A stretch of 64,000 nt of DNA from Geomonas oryzae (GTDB lineage Bacteria > Desulfobacterota > Desulfuromonadia > Geobacterales > Geobacteraceae). Below the pieces are notes generated by a model, which made no database searches, was not told where the DNA came from, and worked only from the letters and a program-made list of their open reading frames with translations. The stretch is from contig NZ_RAHW01000005.1 of NCBI RefSeq assembly GCF_004117875.1, forward strand, positions 186,001 to 250,000. Reading direction: 5' to 3'. Below, one piece after another: positions 47,114-55,675 of this stretch. How positions within the stretch are numbered: position 1 is the first letter of the stretch; the number at the start of each line of letters is the position of its first letter. The position numbers and the translations under genes were made by a program.

Positions 47114-47428
47114 ATGGAACCGATGGTCATAGGAGCCGTGGGAATCGTCATCTACTGCGGGCACATCACCGTGAAGGACATCATCACCGACCTGCGTCAG
47201 GAGGGCTTTCTCGTCAACCCCTTGTCCAGCAAGTGGCGCGGGTGGACGTTGGACAAGGCCTTCAGGAGGCTGTTCTTCACGAAGGGGTTGTCCCGCTCCA
47301 AGGTGGAGAGGAGTTCCTTCATCCTCTTGCGCTGCAGGTCCGCGGTCCCGCAAACGGGACAACAACAGCAGACCACCGGGAAACGGTTGTTGCGCGAGAA
47401 CGGGATAATATCCTTCTCCGGAACGTAA
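47114..47428 (+). CDS. Doubtful rightward frame overlapping ttcA-like gene
   Basis: ATG at 47114 has a good GGAGG site. The first 28 residues lie outside other genes and read like protein (M-V-I-G-A-V-G-I-V-I-Y-C-G-H-I-T). The remaining 76 are antisense to the end of the TtcA-like gene, which is certainly coding, so most of this frame is a shadow. Either a truncated remnant or chance. Confidence 0.2.
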   Translation: MEPMVIGAVGIVIYCGHITVKDIITDLRQEGFLVNPLSSKWRGWTLDKAFRRLFFTKGLSRSKVERSSFILLRCRSAVPQTGQQQQTTGKRLLRENGIISFSGT

Positions 47429-47964
47429 ACGAGCGGCCTGATGACCGTGGTTACGCCGTTGTCCGCCAGCATGCTGGGGGCCATCGCCTTCAGCGAGCCG
47501 ACGAAGAACTGGTTTAAAAGCAGCGTCTCGACGAAATCATCCATGTGGTGCCCGAGCGCCAGCTTGTTGCAACCCATCTGCTGCGCGAGCGTGTACAGGG
47601 TGCCCCGCTTGAGCCTCGCGCAGATCGAGCAGTAGGAGGAGTTCGGGCGCCGCTTCTCGGAGATGATGTCGTAGTGCTCGGTCTTCTCCATGTGATAGGT
47701 GAAGCCGTGTTCCTTCAGGTGTTCCTCTATGATGTCGGCGCGGTAGCCCCGGTAGCCGGAATCGATGTTGATGGCGACCAGCTCGTAGCGCACCGGAGCA
47801 CGCCTGCGCAGGGTCTCCAGCACGTGCAGCATCGCGTAGGAGTCTTTCCCCCCCGAAACCGCGACCGCGACGCGGTCCCCTTCCGAGATCAGGTCGAACT
47901 CGGAAATCGCCTTGCCGACCCTGTTCTTGATGCGCGTGAAGAGCGCGTCCTCAATAAGCGCCAC
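47197..47964 (-). CDS. TtcA-family tRNA sulfurtransferase (2-thiocytidine)
   Basis: 255 residues from the GTG at 47964 (GGGAGGG site). PP-loop S-G-G-K-D-S near 38, Y-C-S-I-C-A-R-L-K-R-G near 110-120, H-H-M-D-D-F-V-E-T-L-L-L-N, and C-C-C-C-P-V-C-G near 200. The two CxxC-type sets hold a 4Fe-4S cluster in TtcA, which thiolates C32 of tRNA. The C-terminal end after H-L-L-D differs from the usual D-T-R-L-F-D. Confidence 0.88.
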   Translation of the reverse strand: MALIEDALFTRIKNRVGKAISEFDLISEGDRVAVAVSGGKDSYAMLHVLETLRRRAPVRYELVAINIDSGYRGYRADIIEEHLKEHGFTYHMEKTEHYDIISEKRRPNSSYCSICARLKRGTLYTLAQQMGCNKLALGHHMDDFVETLLLNQFFVGSLKAMAPSMLADNGVTTVIRPLVYVPEKDIIPFSRNNRFPVVCCCCPVCGTADLQRKRMKELLSTLERDNPFVKNSLLKALSNVHPRHLLDKGLTRKPS

Positions 47965-48014
47965 GTGTCCCTCCCGCGCGTAGATCTTTTCCTGTCATCG
48001 TTGCCGCTCTCATC

Positions 48015-48695
48015 CTACTGCTGCGTGCCGAAGACGCGGGCGCGGAAGGCCTCGATGCCGATCTCCTCGATCAGCCTCCCCAGCCGTCCCTGCTGCGGAT
48101 CGTTCTTGTAGACCTCGACCACCTTCGCGACCACTGCGAGCACTTCGTCCTCGGTCTGGATGTTGTCCACGAGCATCTCACCCAGGCGCGGACGGGGACC
48201 GGCATTCCCCCCGACGAAGATGCGCCACCCCTTGTTGTGGCCGACGATTCCGATGTCCTTCACGCCGGATTCGGCGCAGGCGAGCAGGCAGCCGGAGACA
48301 CCCATCTTCATCTTGTTGGGGAGCTCCATGGCGTGGTAGATCTTGTCCAGCTTGAGGCCGAGCGAGGCGGAGTCGAGCACCGCGCGCTTGCACTGCTGGG
48401 TGCCGGGGCAGATCCTGATGCTCCTGACACAGAGGCCGATGGCGGCGCCCGGTTCCTCGGCGAGGTCGGTCCAGACGGCGTCGAGATCAGCTTCCTTCAC
48501 GCCGAACATGGCGATGCGCTGTGCCGAGGTGATCTTCAGCGTGAGCCCGTACTTGTCGGCCACGTCACAGATCTTTCTCAGCGTGGCGGTGTCGGTGAAG
48601 CCCCCGGGGATGTGCGGTGCGATGGCGTAGGTCTCACGGTCGCGCTGCAGGATGGCGCCTTTTTCCAGGATGTCTTTCTTCATCTCGGTCATCAT
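48015..48695 (-). CDS. Small siroheme-4Fe-4S reductase of the low-molecular-weight assimilatory sulfite reductase type
   Basis: 226 residues; two ATG codons (48695 and 48692) follow AAGGAG, and the second has the better spacing. A single nitrite/sulfite-reductase repeat: R-S-I-R-I-C-P-G-T-Q-Q-C near 88-100 (C-x5-C) and S-G-C-L-L-A-C-A-E near 133 (C-x3-C) hold the siroheme-linked cluster. From memory, such ~220-residue proteins were characterised in Desulfovibrio as monomeric sulfite reductases; nitrite or sulfite may be the substrate. No partner reductase adjoins. Confidence 0.82.
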   Translation of the reverse strand: MMTEMKKDILEKGAILQRDRETYAIAPHIPGGFTDTATLRKICDVADKYGLTLKITSAQRIAMFGVKEADLDAVWTDLAEEPGAAIGLCVRSIRICPGTQQCKRAVLDSASLGLKLDKIYHAMELPNKMKMGVSGCLLACAESGVKDIGIVGHNKGWRIFVGGNAGPRPRLGEMLVDNIQTEDEVLAVVAKVVEVYKNDPQQGRLGRLIEEIGIEAFRARVFGTQQ

Positions 48696-48744
48696 CTGCT
48701 CCTTGGTCTCATTTGAAATTGATGCAGGTCAAAATAAGTGAAAA

Positions 48745-48910
48745 GCAACCCGGAACACAGAGGTCACGGAGGTGCACAGGGGACACGGAGGAAAACACAG
48801 AGAGGCGCCCCAGTCTTCCCCCCTCGCCCTCCGGGAGAGGGTCGGGGTGAGGGCGGCGCTTTTACCTCTGTGCCCTCCGCGATCCTCAGTGTCCTCTGTG
48901 CTCTGCTTTC
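48745..48910. repeat. Inverted-repeat element overlapping the 3' end of the MTHFR gene
   Basis: The left arm (about 48748-48800) contains ACACAGAGGTCACGGAGG and related units; the right arm (about 48862-48905) is the reverse complement, GCACAGAGGACACTGAGG. Between them lies a copy of the GC-rich palindromic repeat (48818-48858). The right arm supplies the last six codons (A-E-H-R-G-H) and the stop of the leftward gene. Confidence 0.6.
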
Positions 48911-50859
48911 CAGGTTTTGTCCTTGATGTACTTCACCAGCTCCACCGCGATCTCGTACTTCCCGAAGGGGGGCATGATGTAGAACCCGCCCGCCTTGATA
49001 CCGGCCGCATCGATGAACTCCTTTGCAATGGCGAGCCCCTCGGCGACCCCTTCCTCGCCGGTCTTGCCGGCCATACGTCTCCTGATCTCCTCGGGGATGA
49101 CGATGCCGGGGACCTCGTTATGCAGAAACTCGGCATTGCGCCCCGAGACCAGCGGCAGCACGCCGGGGAGGATCGGGATGCCCAGACCGGCGGTACGCTC
49201 CATCATCTCCTCGAAACGCGCGATATCGTAGATCGGCTGGGTCTGGACGAAGCGGGCGCCATTGGCGACCTTCTTCTCCAGCCGCCCCACCTGCACGTCC
49301 ATCCGTTGCGTGTTCGGATTGAAGGCGGCCCCCAGGGTGAAGCCGGTACCGGCACCGATTGGGTTTCCGAGCGCGTTCACCCCGCGGTTCAGGTCGCTCA
49401 GAAGCTTCAGGAGCGTGAACGAGTTGAGATCGAAGACCGAAGAGGCGCCGGCCTCGTCACCAAGGCTCGCCGGGTCGCCGGTGACGGCGAGGATGGAGGT
49501 GACCCCCAGAAGGCTCGCCCCCATCAGGTCGGACTGCATCCCGATCAGGTTGCGGTCGCGGCAGGTGACGTGGGCGATCACCTCGATGCCGACCTCGCGC
49601 CGGATGGTCGCGGCAAGGGCCAGGTTACCCATGCGCACGCGCGCGAGCGGGTTCTCGGCAAGGTTGATGGCGTGCGCCCCGGCTTCCTTTAAGGCACGGC
49701 TCCCGGCCAACACCTTAGCGCAGTCGAGCCCCTTCGGGGGATCGAGCTCAACGGTGATCACCGGCTCCACGCCCCACGCGTCGAGGAAGCTCCCCGATGG
49801 CTCCCCTCTACCTGCGGGAGAGGGGATGGGGGTGAGGGCCTCGCCCACGGCAGCGTCCTCACTTCGTGGCACCGCCCTCACCCGCCCTTCGGGCACCCTC
49901 TCCCGGGGGGAGAGGGACTCCTCGCCAGGTTGAGCAGCGGCCGTGCCCCCCTCGCCCTCCGGGAGAGGGGCCGGGGGTGAGGGCATTGCTCCGGCTCTTC
50001 TTCCCTGAAGCCTCTGGGCCATGACGCGTATGTGCTCTGGAGTCGTCCCGCAGCACCCACCAACGAGTGACGCACCCACGGCCACCAGTTCCTCGGCGCG
50101 ATCGGCGAAGTACTCCGGCGTGGTGCGGTAGATGTAGCGCCCCTCCAGGTATTCGGGGAAACCGCTGTTGGGATATGCGGCGATCGGGAGGGAACAGGCG
50201 GCGGCGATCCGCTTCACCGTTGCGAGGAGCTCGAGCGGTCCTGCGCCGCAGTTGGCACCGACCAGGTCGGCCCCGGCTGCGGCAAGACGTTGCGCGGCAT
50301 CCTCGGCACGGGTTCCGCCGGGGAGACGCCCCCCTTCACCGAAGGCGAGGTTCGCGACCACGGGGAGCCCGGTCTCTTTCGCGGCCGCCAGTGCGGTGAG
50401 AAGCTCGTCGAGTTCGGAGAAGGTCTCGAGGATCAGCAGATCAACGCCTCCTTCGGCGAGCGCCGACGACTGGACCCGGAAGCACTCCGCGATCTGCTCC
50501 TCGGAGAGTTCCGCCTTGCCGCGCCCGAGCGGACCGATGGAGCCGGCCACGAATACGTCACGCCCGGCCGCGGCGCTCCTGGCGAGCTGCGCCCCCTTGC
50601 GGTTGATCTCGGCCACCTTGGCGCCGAGGCCTATGGCGGAGAGCTTGGCGCAGTTGGCGCCGAAGGTGTTGGTCTCGATGACCTGCGCCCCGGCATCCAG
50701 GTACTCGCGGTGCAGCTCCAGCACGAGCTCCGGACGCACCAGGTTCAGGTGTTCGAAGTTCGCCTCCGGCGCCACCCCCTTGGCGTAGAGCATGGTGCCT
50801 ATGGCGCCGTCGCCGACAAGGACACACGCCGCGATCCGATCCAGGAAGCTTTCCCTCAT
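48886..50859 (-). CDS. Bifunctional homocysteine S-methyltransferase / methylenetetrahydrofolate reductase
   Basis: 657 residues, about 45 longer than the related YitJ type. The N-terminal homocysteine methyltransferase barrel (about 1-288) has zinc ligands in G-A-N-C-G-A-G-P and G-G-C-C-G-T-T-P. The C-terminal MTHFR barrel (about 360-650) has V-E-L-D-P-P-K-G, V-T-G-D-P and F-V-Q-T-Q-P-I-Y-D. Residues about 290-354 between them are encoded by three palindromic repeats (A-L-T-P-I-P-S-P-A-G-R-G, L-S-P-R-E-R-V-P-E-G-R), so the linker is a repeat insertion that kept the frame. The last six codons also come from a repeat. Its start overlaps the pyrophosphatase stop (ATGA). Confidence 0.88.
   Translation of the reverse strand: MRESFLDRIAACVLVGDGAIGTMLYAKGVAPEANFEHLNLVRPELVLELHREYLDAGAQVIETNTFGANCAKLSAIGLGAKVAEINRKGAQLARSAAAGRDVFVAGSIGPLGRGKAELSEEQIAECFRVQSSALAEGGVDLLILETFSELDELLTALAAAKETGLPVVANLAFGEGGRLPGGTRAEDAAQRLAAAGADLVGANCGAGPLELLATVKRIAAACSLPIAAYPNSGFPEYLEGRYIYRTTPEYFADRAEELVAVGASLVGGCCGTTPEHIRVMAQRLQGRRAGAMPSPPAPLPEGEGGTAAAQPGEESLSPRERVPEGRVRAVPRSEDAAVGEALTPIPSPAGRGEPSGSFLDAWGVEPVITVELDPPKGLDCAKVLAGSRALKEAGAHAINLAENPLARVRMGNLALAATIRREVGIEVIAHVTCRDRNLIGMQSDLMGASLLGVTSILAVTGDPASLGDEAGASSVFDLNSFTLLKLLSDLNRGVNALGNPIGAGTGFTLGAAFNPNTQRMDVQVGRLEKKVANGARFVQTQPIYDIARFEEMMERTAGLGIPILPGVLPLVSGRNAEFLHNEVPGIVIPEEIRRRMAGKTGEEGVAEGLAIAKEFIDAAGIKAGGFYIMPPFGKYEIAVELVKYIKDKTWKAEHRGH
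49797..49990. repeat. Three GC-rich palindromic repeats inserted in frame in a coding region
   Basis: Copies at about 49800-49840, 49868-49920 (reversed) and 49944-49985 share CCCTC...GGGAGAGGG arms with the intergenic copies. Together they encode the linker of the methyltransferase/MTHFR protein without breaking the frame. Confidence 0.7.
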
Positions 50860-52505
50860 CGGGCGCCCCCGAGTACCTTCATCAGGTGCGGCACCAGCTG
50901 TTTCTTGCGCGACATGACACCCTTCATCTCGAAGACGTGCGGCTCAGGCTGAGGGTACCCCATGAAGCGAACGAAGGCCTGCCCCCCCTCCATCACGAAC
51001 ATGGTGCTTTCGCTCGAGATGTCGGTGACCATGAGGCCGGCAAGCTCCAGCCCCTCCTTCTCACGCCGCGCCGCGAGCGCCTTGCGCAATTCCGCTTTCA
51101 TCTCGTTGAACTCGTCGAAGCCGAACACCTCGACCTGCCCGACGCCGAAGGTCACCTCCCCCTGGCTGAAGAGCTTGAAGTCGGAGCCGACGACCCGCTC
51201 TGGGCTGCCATACCCGGAAAGGGCTCCGGAGGCGGCGAAGATCTCGGCGCCGAAGGACTCCCAGTCGAGCCCGGCGATGCCCGCGAGCCGCTCCACGGCG
51301 GCGCGGTCGCGCTGGGTGGTGGTCGGCGACTTGAGGATCACCGTGTCCGAAAGTATCCCGGCGAGCAGGAGTGCAGCGATCTCGGCGGGGGGGAGCATGC
51401 GGTGTTCGTCGTAGAGCGACGCGACGATGGTGCAGGTGCTCCCGACCGGCGCGGTGATGAACGGGATCGGATGACTCGTCGGGGCGTTCCCGAGCTTGTG
51501 GTGGTCCACCACTTCCAGGATCTCCACGTCCTCGGCGCCCGGTACCGCCTGGGCAAGCTCGTTGTGGTCCACGAGGATCAGGGCGTATGGAAGCGGCGCG
51601 AAGAGCGAAGACTTGGTGGCGACCCCGGCAAGGGTCCCGTCCTCCTCGAGGGCCAGAACCGCGGTCTCCCCGGAATGCAGGAGCTTGTCGCGCAGGCGCC
51701 CGAGCGGCTCGTCCACGGAGACGCTCTCAAAGCTCGGAACCGCAAGCTCGAGGACCGGAGTCGCTAGGCGGGCGCGGGAAACGGTTGCCGCGGTATCGAG
51801 CGGCGTCGTCAAGAGGGCCACGCCGCGGGAGGCAGCGGCACGTACGGTTTCATCGGAGACGGCAAGGCCGCCGGTCACGATGAGCAGGCGCACGCCGCGC
51901 TCGATCGAGGCGAGCTGGATGGAAGCCCGGTCCCCGGTCACCACGATGAGTGTGGCGGGGTCGAAGGCTGCGATCCTGTCGAGGAAGGATTCCTCCCCCA
52001 TCGCGCCTACAAACAGGTGCAGGTGCTCCACGGCCGTGTCCGGAGCGCCGGCTAGGAAACTGCCACCGAGACAGTCGGCGAGCGAAGCAAGCGAGGCGGA
52101 AACGAGGCGCAGGGAGTCCGGCCCGGTGACGAGGAAGCGCTCGGCGATCTTTCTGAGCGGAATCACCCCCTTCGGAACGCCTGAATCGTCGACCACCGGG
52201 AGGATCCTGATGGAGTTGTGGTGGAACTCTTCCAGCGCGTTCAACAGCGGCGCCCCGGCCGGCACGGTGACCGGCGAGCGCTGGATCACGTCGCGCACCT
52301 TCGGGTGTACGTCGGCCAGGTAGAGCGGCGCTTCGATCCCCAGACGGGGGAGGAGCCAGGTGGTCTGCGGGTTCAGGCTGCCCGCCATCGCCGCGGTGAC
52401 GCGCTCGTTGCCGAGCTCGCGTTTCAAATGGGCGTAGGCGATGGCCGAGGCGACCGAGTCGGTGTCCGGGTTCCTGTGGCCGATTACGAAGATCTGTTTT
52501 TCCAT
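50856..52505 (-). CDS. Manganese-dependent inorganic pyrophosphatase with CBS and DRTGG regulatory domains
   Basis: 549 residues from the ATG at 52505 (GAAGGG). The DHH-type domain is split: I-G-H-R-N-P-D-T-D-S near 9-18 at the N-terminus, then a CBS/DRTGG insert (about 70-300), then the continuing catalytic part with V-V-D-H-H-K-L-G-N near 344, and the DHHA2 C-terminal domain. CBS-containing family II pyrophosphatases are regulated by adenine nucleotides. It hydrolyses PPi in the cytoplasm and is translationally coupled to the downstream methyltransferase/MTHFR. Confidence 0.9.
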   Translation of the reverse strand: MEKQIFVIGHRNPDTDSVASAIAYAHLKRELGNERVTAAMAGSLNPQTTWLLPRLGIEAPLYLADVHPKVRDVIQRSPVTVPAGAPLLNALEEFHHNSIRILPVVDDSGVPKGVIPLRKIAERFLVTGPDSLRLVSASLASLADCLGGSFLAGAPDTAVEHLHLFVGAMGEESFLDRIAAFDPATLIVVTGDRASIQLASIERGVRLLIVTGGLAVSDETVRAAASRGVALLTTPLDTAATVSRARLATPVLELAVPSFESVSVDEPLGRLRDKLLHSGETAVLALEEDGTLAGVATKSSLFAPLPYALILVDHNELAQAVPGAEDVEILEVVDHHKLGNAPTSHPIPFITAPVGSTCTIVASLYDEHRMLPPAEIAALLLAGILSDTVILKSPTTTQRDRAAVERLAGIAGLDWESFGAEIFAASGALSGYGSPERVVGSDFKLFSQGEVTFGVGQVEVFGFDEFNEMKAELRKALAARREKEGLELAGLMVTDISSESTMFVMEGGQAFVRFMGYPQPEPHVFEMKGVMSRKKQLVPHLMKVLGGAR

Positions 52506-52625
52506 GTTTCCCTTCATCCGCCCGCCGCAGTTCCGGCAGGCGGAGATAAATATTAAATTGGTCGTTTTTTTGCTGCGACCCGTATAGAATGGCCGCCGCA
52601 CAAAAAGTCAAAAGGAGAGTCAGGC

Positions 52626-53237
52626 ATGCACGCAGCGGTACAGTGGCTGGTAGAAACGATAGGCGCGATGGGATATCCCGGGATCTTCCTCCTGATGGCC
52701 ATGGAGAGTTCCGTGTTCCCGATCCCCAGCGAACTCGTGATGCCCCCCGCCGGCTACCTGGCACAGCAGGGGCAGATGAACATGCTCGCGGCGATAGTCT
52801 GCGGCACCTTGGGGAGCCTCATCGGCGCCTACGCCAACTACTACGCGGCCCACTACCTCGGCCGTCCACTGATCCTGAAGTACGGCAAATACGTCTTCAT
52901 CACCGAGGAGAAATTCGCCAAGGTCGAGCGCTTCTTCAAGGATCACGGTGAAATCTCCACCTTCATCGGCAGGCTTTTGCCGGTGGTCAGGCACCTGATC
53001 TCGCTTCCGGCCGGGCTTGCCGGGATGAACCACGTGAAGTTCTCGCTCTATACGCTTCTGGGTGCCGGGATCTGGGTCACCGTGCTCACTTTCATCGGCT
53101 ACTTCATCGGGAGCAACCAGGAACTGATCATGAAGTACTCGCACCAGGCGCTCATCGGCGTCATCATCGTGAGTGCCGTGATCATCACCGTCTACGTCAA
53201 GCTGCAGCGCAGAAACGGCGCCAGCTCGCCGGAATAG
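52626..53237 (+). CDS. DedA-family membrane protein
   Basis: 203 residues. G-Y-P-G-I-F-L-L-M-A-M-E-S-S-V-F-P-I-P-S-E near 17-37, G-S-L-I-G-A-Y-A-N-Y-Y-A, and F-I-G-R-L-L-P-V-V-R-H-L-I-S-L-P-A-G near 115-132 are DedA signatures, with four to five membrane segments. Members act in lipid (undecaprenyl phosphate) translocation and proton homeostasis. AAAGGAGAG site upstream; divergent from the pyrophosphatase gene. Confidence 0.92.
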   Translation: MHAAVQWLVETIGAMGYPGIFLLMAMESSVFPIPSELVMPPAGYLAQQGQMNMLAAIVCGTLGSLIGAYANYYAAHYLGRPLILKYGKYVFITEEKFAKVERFFKDHGEISTFIGRLLPVVRHLISLPAGLAGMNHVKFSLYTLLGAGIWVTVLTFIGYFIGSNQELIMKYSHQALIGVIIVSAVIITVYVKLQRRNGASSPE

Positions 53238-53250
53238 TCCGGATAAATGA

Positions 53251-53273
53251 AGGGCGGGTCCATGACCCGCCCT
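53251..53273. terminator. Hairpin between convergent DedA and transaldolase genes
   Basis: Perfect ten-base-pair stem AGGGCGGGTC / GACCCGCCCT with loop CAT, but no T-run on either side; a weak or Rho-assisted terminator. Confidence 0.45.
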
Positions 53274-53336
53274 CAGATAACGCCTTTGTTACCCGTCGCG
53301 GGGGGAGCCCCCGCGTCACGCCTCGAAACTCCCGCC

Positions 53337-53981
53337 TTACTTGGGAACCTTCTCCCAGTCTTCCAGGAACTTCTTGATCCCCGCGTCGGTGAGCGGGTGC
53401 TTGGCAAGCTGCAGCATGACCGAGTACGGGATGGTGCAGACGTCGGCGCCGATCAGGGCGGAGTTCAGCACGTGCACCGGGTTCCTGATGCTGGCCACGA
53501 TGATCTGCGCATCCATGCCGTAGTTGTCGAAGATGGTCCTGATCTCTTCGATGATCCCCATGCCGTCCTGGGAGATGTCGTCCAGGCGGCCGACGAACGG
53601 GGAGACGTAGGTGGCGCCCGCCTTGGCGGCGAGGAGAGCCTGCATCGGGGTGAAGATCAGCGTTACGTTGGTCTTGATCCCCTGCTTGTACAGGGTCTTG
53701 GTCGCCTTGAGCCCTTCCGGGGTCATCGGGAGCTTGATGACGATGTTCGGGTGGATCTTCGCGAGCTCGGTTGCCTCGGCGATCATGCCGTCGTGCTCAA
53801 GGGAAATGACCTCGGCGGAGATCGGGCCGTCCACGATCTCGGTGATCTCCTTGATCACTTCCTCAAAACGCCGGCCACTCTTGGCGATCAGGGAGGGGTT
53901 GGTGGTAACGCCGTCCACCAGGCCCAGTTCGTTGGCCTCCCGAATTTCCTTAACATCCGCTGTGTCGATAAAAAACTTCAT
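53337..53981 (-). CDS. Transaldolase, small (TalC / fructose-6-phosphate aldolase) type
   Basis: 214 residues. M-K-F-F-I-D-T-A opening, G-V-T-T-N-P-S-L, Schiff-base lysine in N-I-V-I-K-L-P-M-T near 85, and S-P-F-V-G-R-L-D-D are family signatures. It transfers dihydroxyacetone units in the pentose phosphate pathway. The length fits the small transaldolases, which differ from FSA only in a few active-site residues; the sequence alone does not settle this. Confidence 0.93.
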   Translation of the reverse strand: MKFFIDTADVKEIREANELGLVDGVTTNPSLIAKSGRRFEEVIKEITEIVDGPISAEVISLEHDGMIAEATELAKIHPNIVIKLPMTPEGLKATKTLYKQGIKTNVTLIFTPMQALLAAKAGATYVSPFVGRLDDISQDGMGIIEEIRTIFDNYGMDAQIIVASIRNPVHVLNSALIGADVCTIPYSVMLQLAKHPLTDAGIKKFLEDWEKVPK

Positions 53982-54000
53982 CTTTCCTCCGGTTGGTTGT

Positions 54001-54237
54001 TTATTGCCGCTGTTGCATCTCTTCGAATTTTCTCAGGCACTCCATGGAGCAGAAGTGATAGCGCTTCCCCTCCAGCCTGCCGACCACCGCGTCGGCCTCG
54101 GATATGTACACGCCGCAGACCGGGTCCTGAAAGGTCTCGGCGGCACTTTTTTCCTGCTTCTCTATTTTTTGGGGCGCTTTGCCGACGAACATGCGGTACA
54201 CGAGGTACGCCAGAAGCGCCCAGATCAGAAATTTCAC
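54001..54237 (-). CDS. Small membrane-anchored YHS/TRASH-like metal-binding protein
   Basis: 78 residues. One N-terminal membrane helix (about 3-18), a polar linker, then a YHS-like domain with D-P-V-C-G and Y-H-F-C-S-M-E-C. The three cysteines fit metal binding, as in copper- or zinc-handling YHS proteins. It starts 8 bases after the folK stop on the same strand, so it is in that operon. Confidence 0.72.
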   Translation of the reverse strand: MKFLIWALLAYLVYRMFVGKAPQKIEKQEKSAAETFQDPVCGVYISEADAVVGRLEGKRYHFCSMECLRKFEEMQQRQ

Positions 54238-54245
54238 GTTTTCCC

Positions 54246-54734
54246 CTAGATCCTGACTACCTTCTCGGGAGAGGTCAGCTCCGTCAACAGTTCGATGATT
54301 CGCTTGCCCAGGGTCGGGTGCACAAGGTCGGGGGCGATGTCGGCCAGCGGCTGGAGGGCGAAACGACGCTCGGCCAGACGCGGATGCGGGACGGTGAGCT
54401 CGTCGCCGGTCATGACCAGCTCGCCGTAGAGGAGGATGTCGAGGTCCATGCTGCGCGCGCCCCAGCGCTGCGCCGGCGCCCGGTGGAAGACGTCCTTTTC
54501 CAGCCTCTTCAGCCGGGCCAGGAGATCGAGCGGCGCAAGTTCCGTGTCGAGGCGCACCACGGCGTTGTAGAAGTCATCCTGAGGCACCCCTCCGACCGGT
54601 TCGGTCTCGTAGAAGGGTGATACGGCGGTGACCCGCGTTTGCGGCAGCTTCCCGAGTTCGGCGATGGCCATCAGAAGCTTCAACTCGCGGTCGCCGATGT
54701 TGCTCCCCAGACCTATGTACGCGCATTGTTCCAC
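54246..54734 (-). CDS. folK: Hydroxymethyl-dihydropterin pyrophosphokinase
   Basis: 162 residues. A-Y-I-G-L-G-S-N-I-G-D-R near 6-17, F-Y-E-T-E-P-V-G, and R-W-G-A-R-S-M-D-L-D-I-L-L-Y near 95-108 are the HPPK motifs. It transfers pyrophosphate to the pterin in folate synthesis. The YHS protein gene follows. Confidence 0.95.
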   Translation of the reverse strand: MEQCAYIGLGSNIGDRELKLLMAIAELGKLPQTRVTAVSPFYETEPVGGVPQDDFYNAVVRLDTELAPLDLLARLKRLEKDVFHRAPAQRWGARSMDLDILLYGELVMTGDELTVPHPRLAERRFALQPLADIAPDLVHPTLGKRIIELLTELTSPEKVVRI

Positions 54735-54884
54735 AGCGGCAGATTAGAACATAAATCCCTTTTTTTTTCAACCCTGCCCGCGGGATTCCGGCTTGGGAGA
54801 AAATTAGATGCTATAGTGTACAATCTTCATTTGAGCCCCAGGCATCCCTCTTATTAAGCGCGACAGCGCCCCACAGGAGAGCCC

Positions 54885-55343
54885 GTGAACGCTTCAGAAC
54901 TTGCTGAAATGGAAACCGACGAACTGGTGCGCCTGGGCAAGGAGGCGCTGGAAGCCCGTCGTTTCGTTCAGGCGCAGCGCTATCTGTACGCCGCTCTTGA
55001 GAGGCTGCGCACCCCGGAGCACCTCTCCCTTTACGCGCTGGCCTCCGCCCAGGCGACCGGAAACGTCAAGAGCGCCGTCGCCTGGTGTCAGGAAGCGATC
55101 AAGATGGAGCCGAGAAACTCCAACCATTTTCTGCGCCTTGGCACCGTATATCTCGCCGCCGGCAGGAAGAAAGAGGCGATCAGGGCGCTGCATCTGGGGC
55201 TCAGGGTGGGGAAAAACCCGGCAATCACGAAACTTTTGCAGACGCTGGGGCAACGGGAACGGCCGGTGCTCCCGTTTCTCTCCAGGGGAAACCCGCTCAA
55301 CAAGTACCTTGGCAAGATGAGGAGCAGCCTCTTCAGAAAGTAG
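54885..55343 (+). CDS. TPR-repeat protein
   Basis: 152 residues from the GTG at 54885 (AGGAG site). Two to three tetratricopeptide-like helical repeats (K-E-A-L-E-A-R-R-F-V-Q-A-Q-R-Y-L-Y-A-A-L; N-H-F-L-R-L-G-T-V-Y-L-A-A-G-R-K-K-E-A-I) are followed by a C-terminal basic region. It has no signal sequence. A protein-protein scaffold role is likely; partner unknown. Confidence 0.75.
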   Translation: MNASELAEMETDELVRLGKEALEARRFVQAQRYLYAALERLRTPEHLSLYALASAQATGNVKSAVAWCQEAIKMEPRNSNHFLRLGTVYLAAGRKKEAIRALHLGLRVGKNPAITKLLQTLGQRERPVLPFLSRGNPLNKYLGKMRSSLFRK

Positions 55344-55418
55344 AAGGTGATCAGGGGATTTAGGGACGTCGGGCACTCTGCCTACGAAGCGCGGCAGCTG
55401 ACCTCGCGCTCCCCCCTT

Positions 55419-55675
55419 TGTATAGACCGGGGACATGGGTGACACATTTGAGATCGTTCCTACGGTCCACCGTGGGAACGCACGTTAGGGACGCTCCAGC
55501 GTCCCTAAGCAGACGCCGGAGCGTCCGAGGCTTTGCGTTCCCACGCTGGAGCGTAGGAACGATGTGACTACTGCCATCACAAACTCGGTGATGTACGACT
55601 TGAGGACGGCCAGGAGATACAAAAAGTGTAACCCATGTCTCCGCACACCTGTAACCCATGTCCCCGGTCTATACA
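55419..55675. mobile_element. 257-bp inverted-repeat mini-element (MITE or transposon remnant)
   Basis: Perfect 22-base terminal inverted repeats (55419-55440 and 55654-55675) begin TGTATAGACC and read on to GGGGACATGGGT. The right end repeats the inner part (ACATGGGTTACA) a second time. It contains a nested palindrome at 55455-55561. The TGT ends resemble those of IS481-type elements, from memory. It has no coding capacity. Confidence 0.65.
55455..55561. repeat. Nested 107-bp palindromic repeat
   Basis: CGTTCCTACG near the left edge matches CGTAGGAACG at the right edge, followed inside by GTGGGAACGC / GCGTTCCCAC. Its centre holds a 24-base hairpin TTAGGGACGCT-CC-AGCGTCCCTAA at 55485-55508. 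It looks like an independent repeat inserted in the mini-element. Confidence 0.6.
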
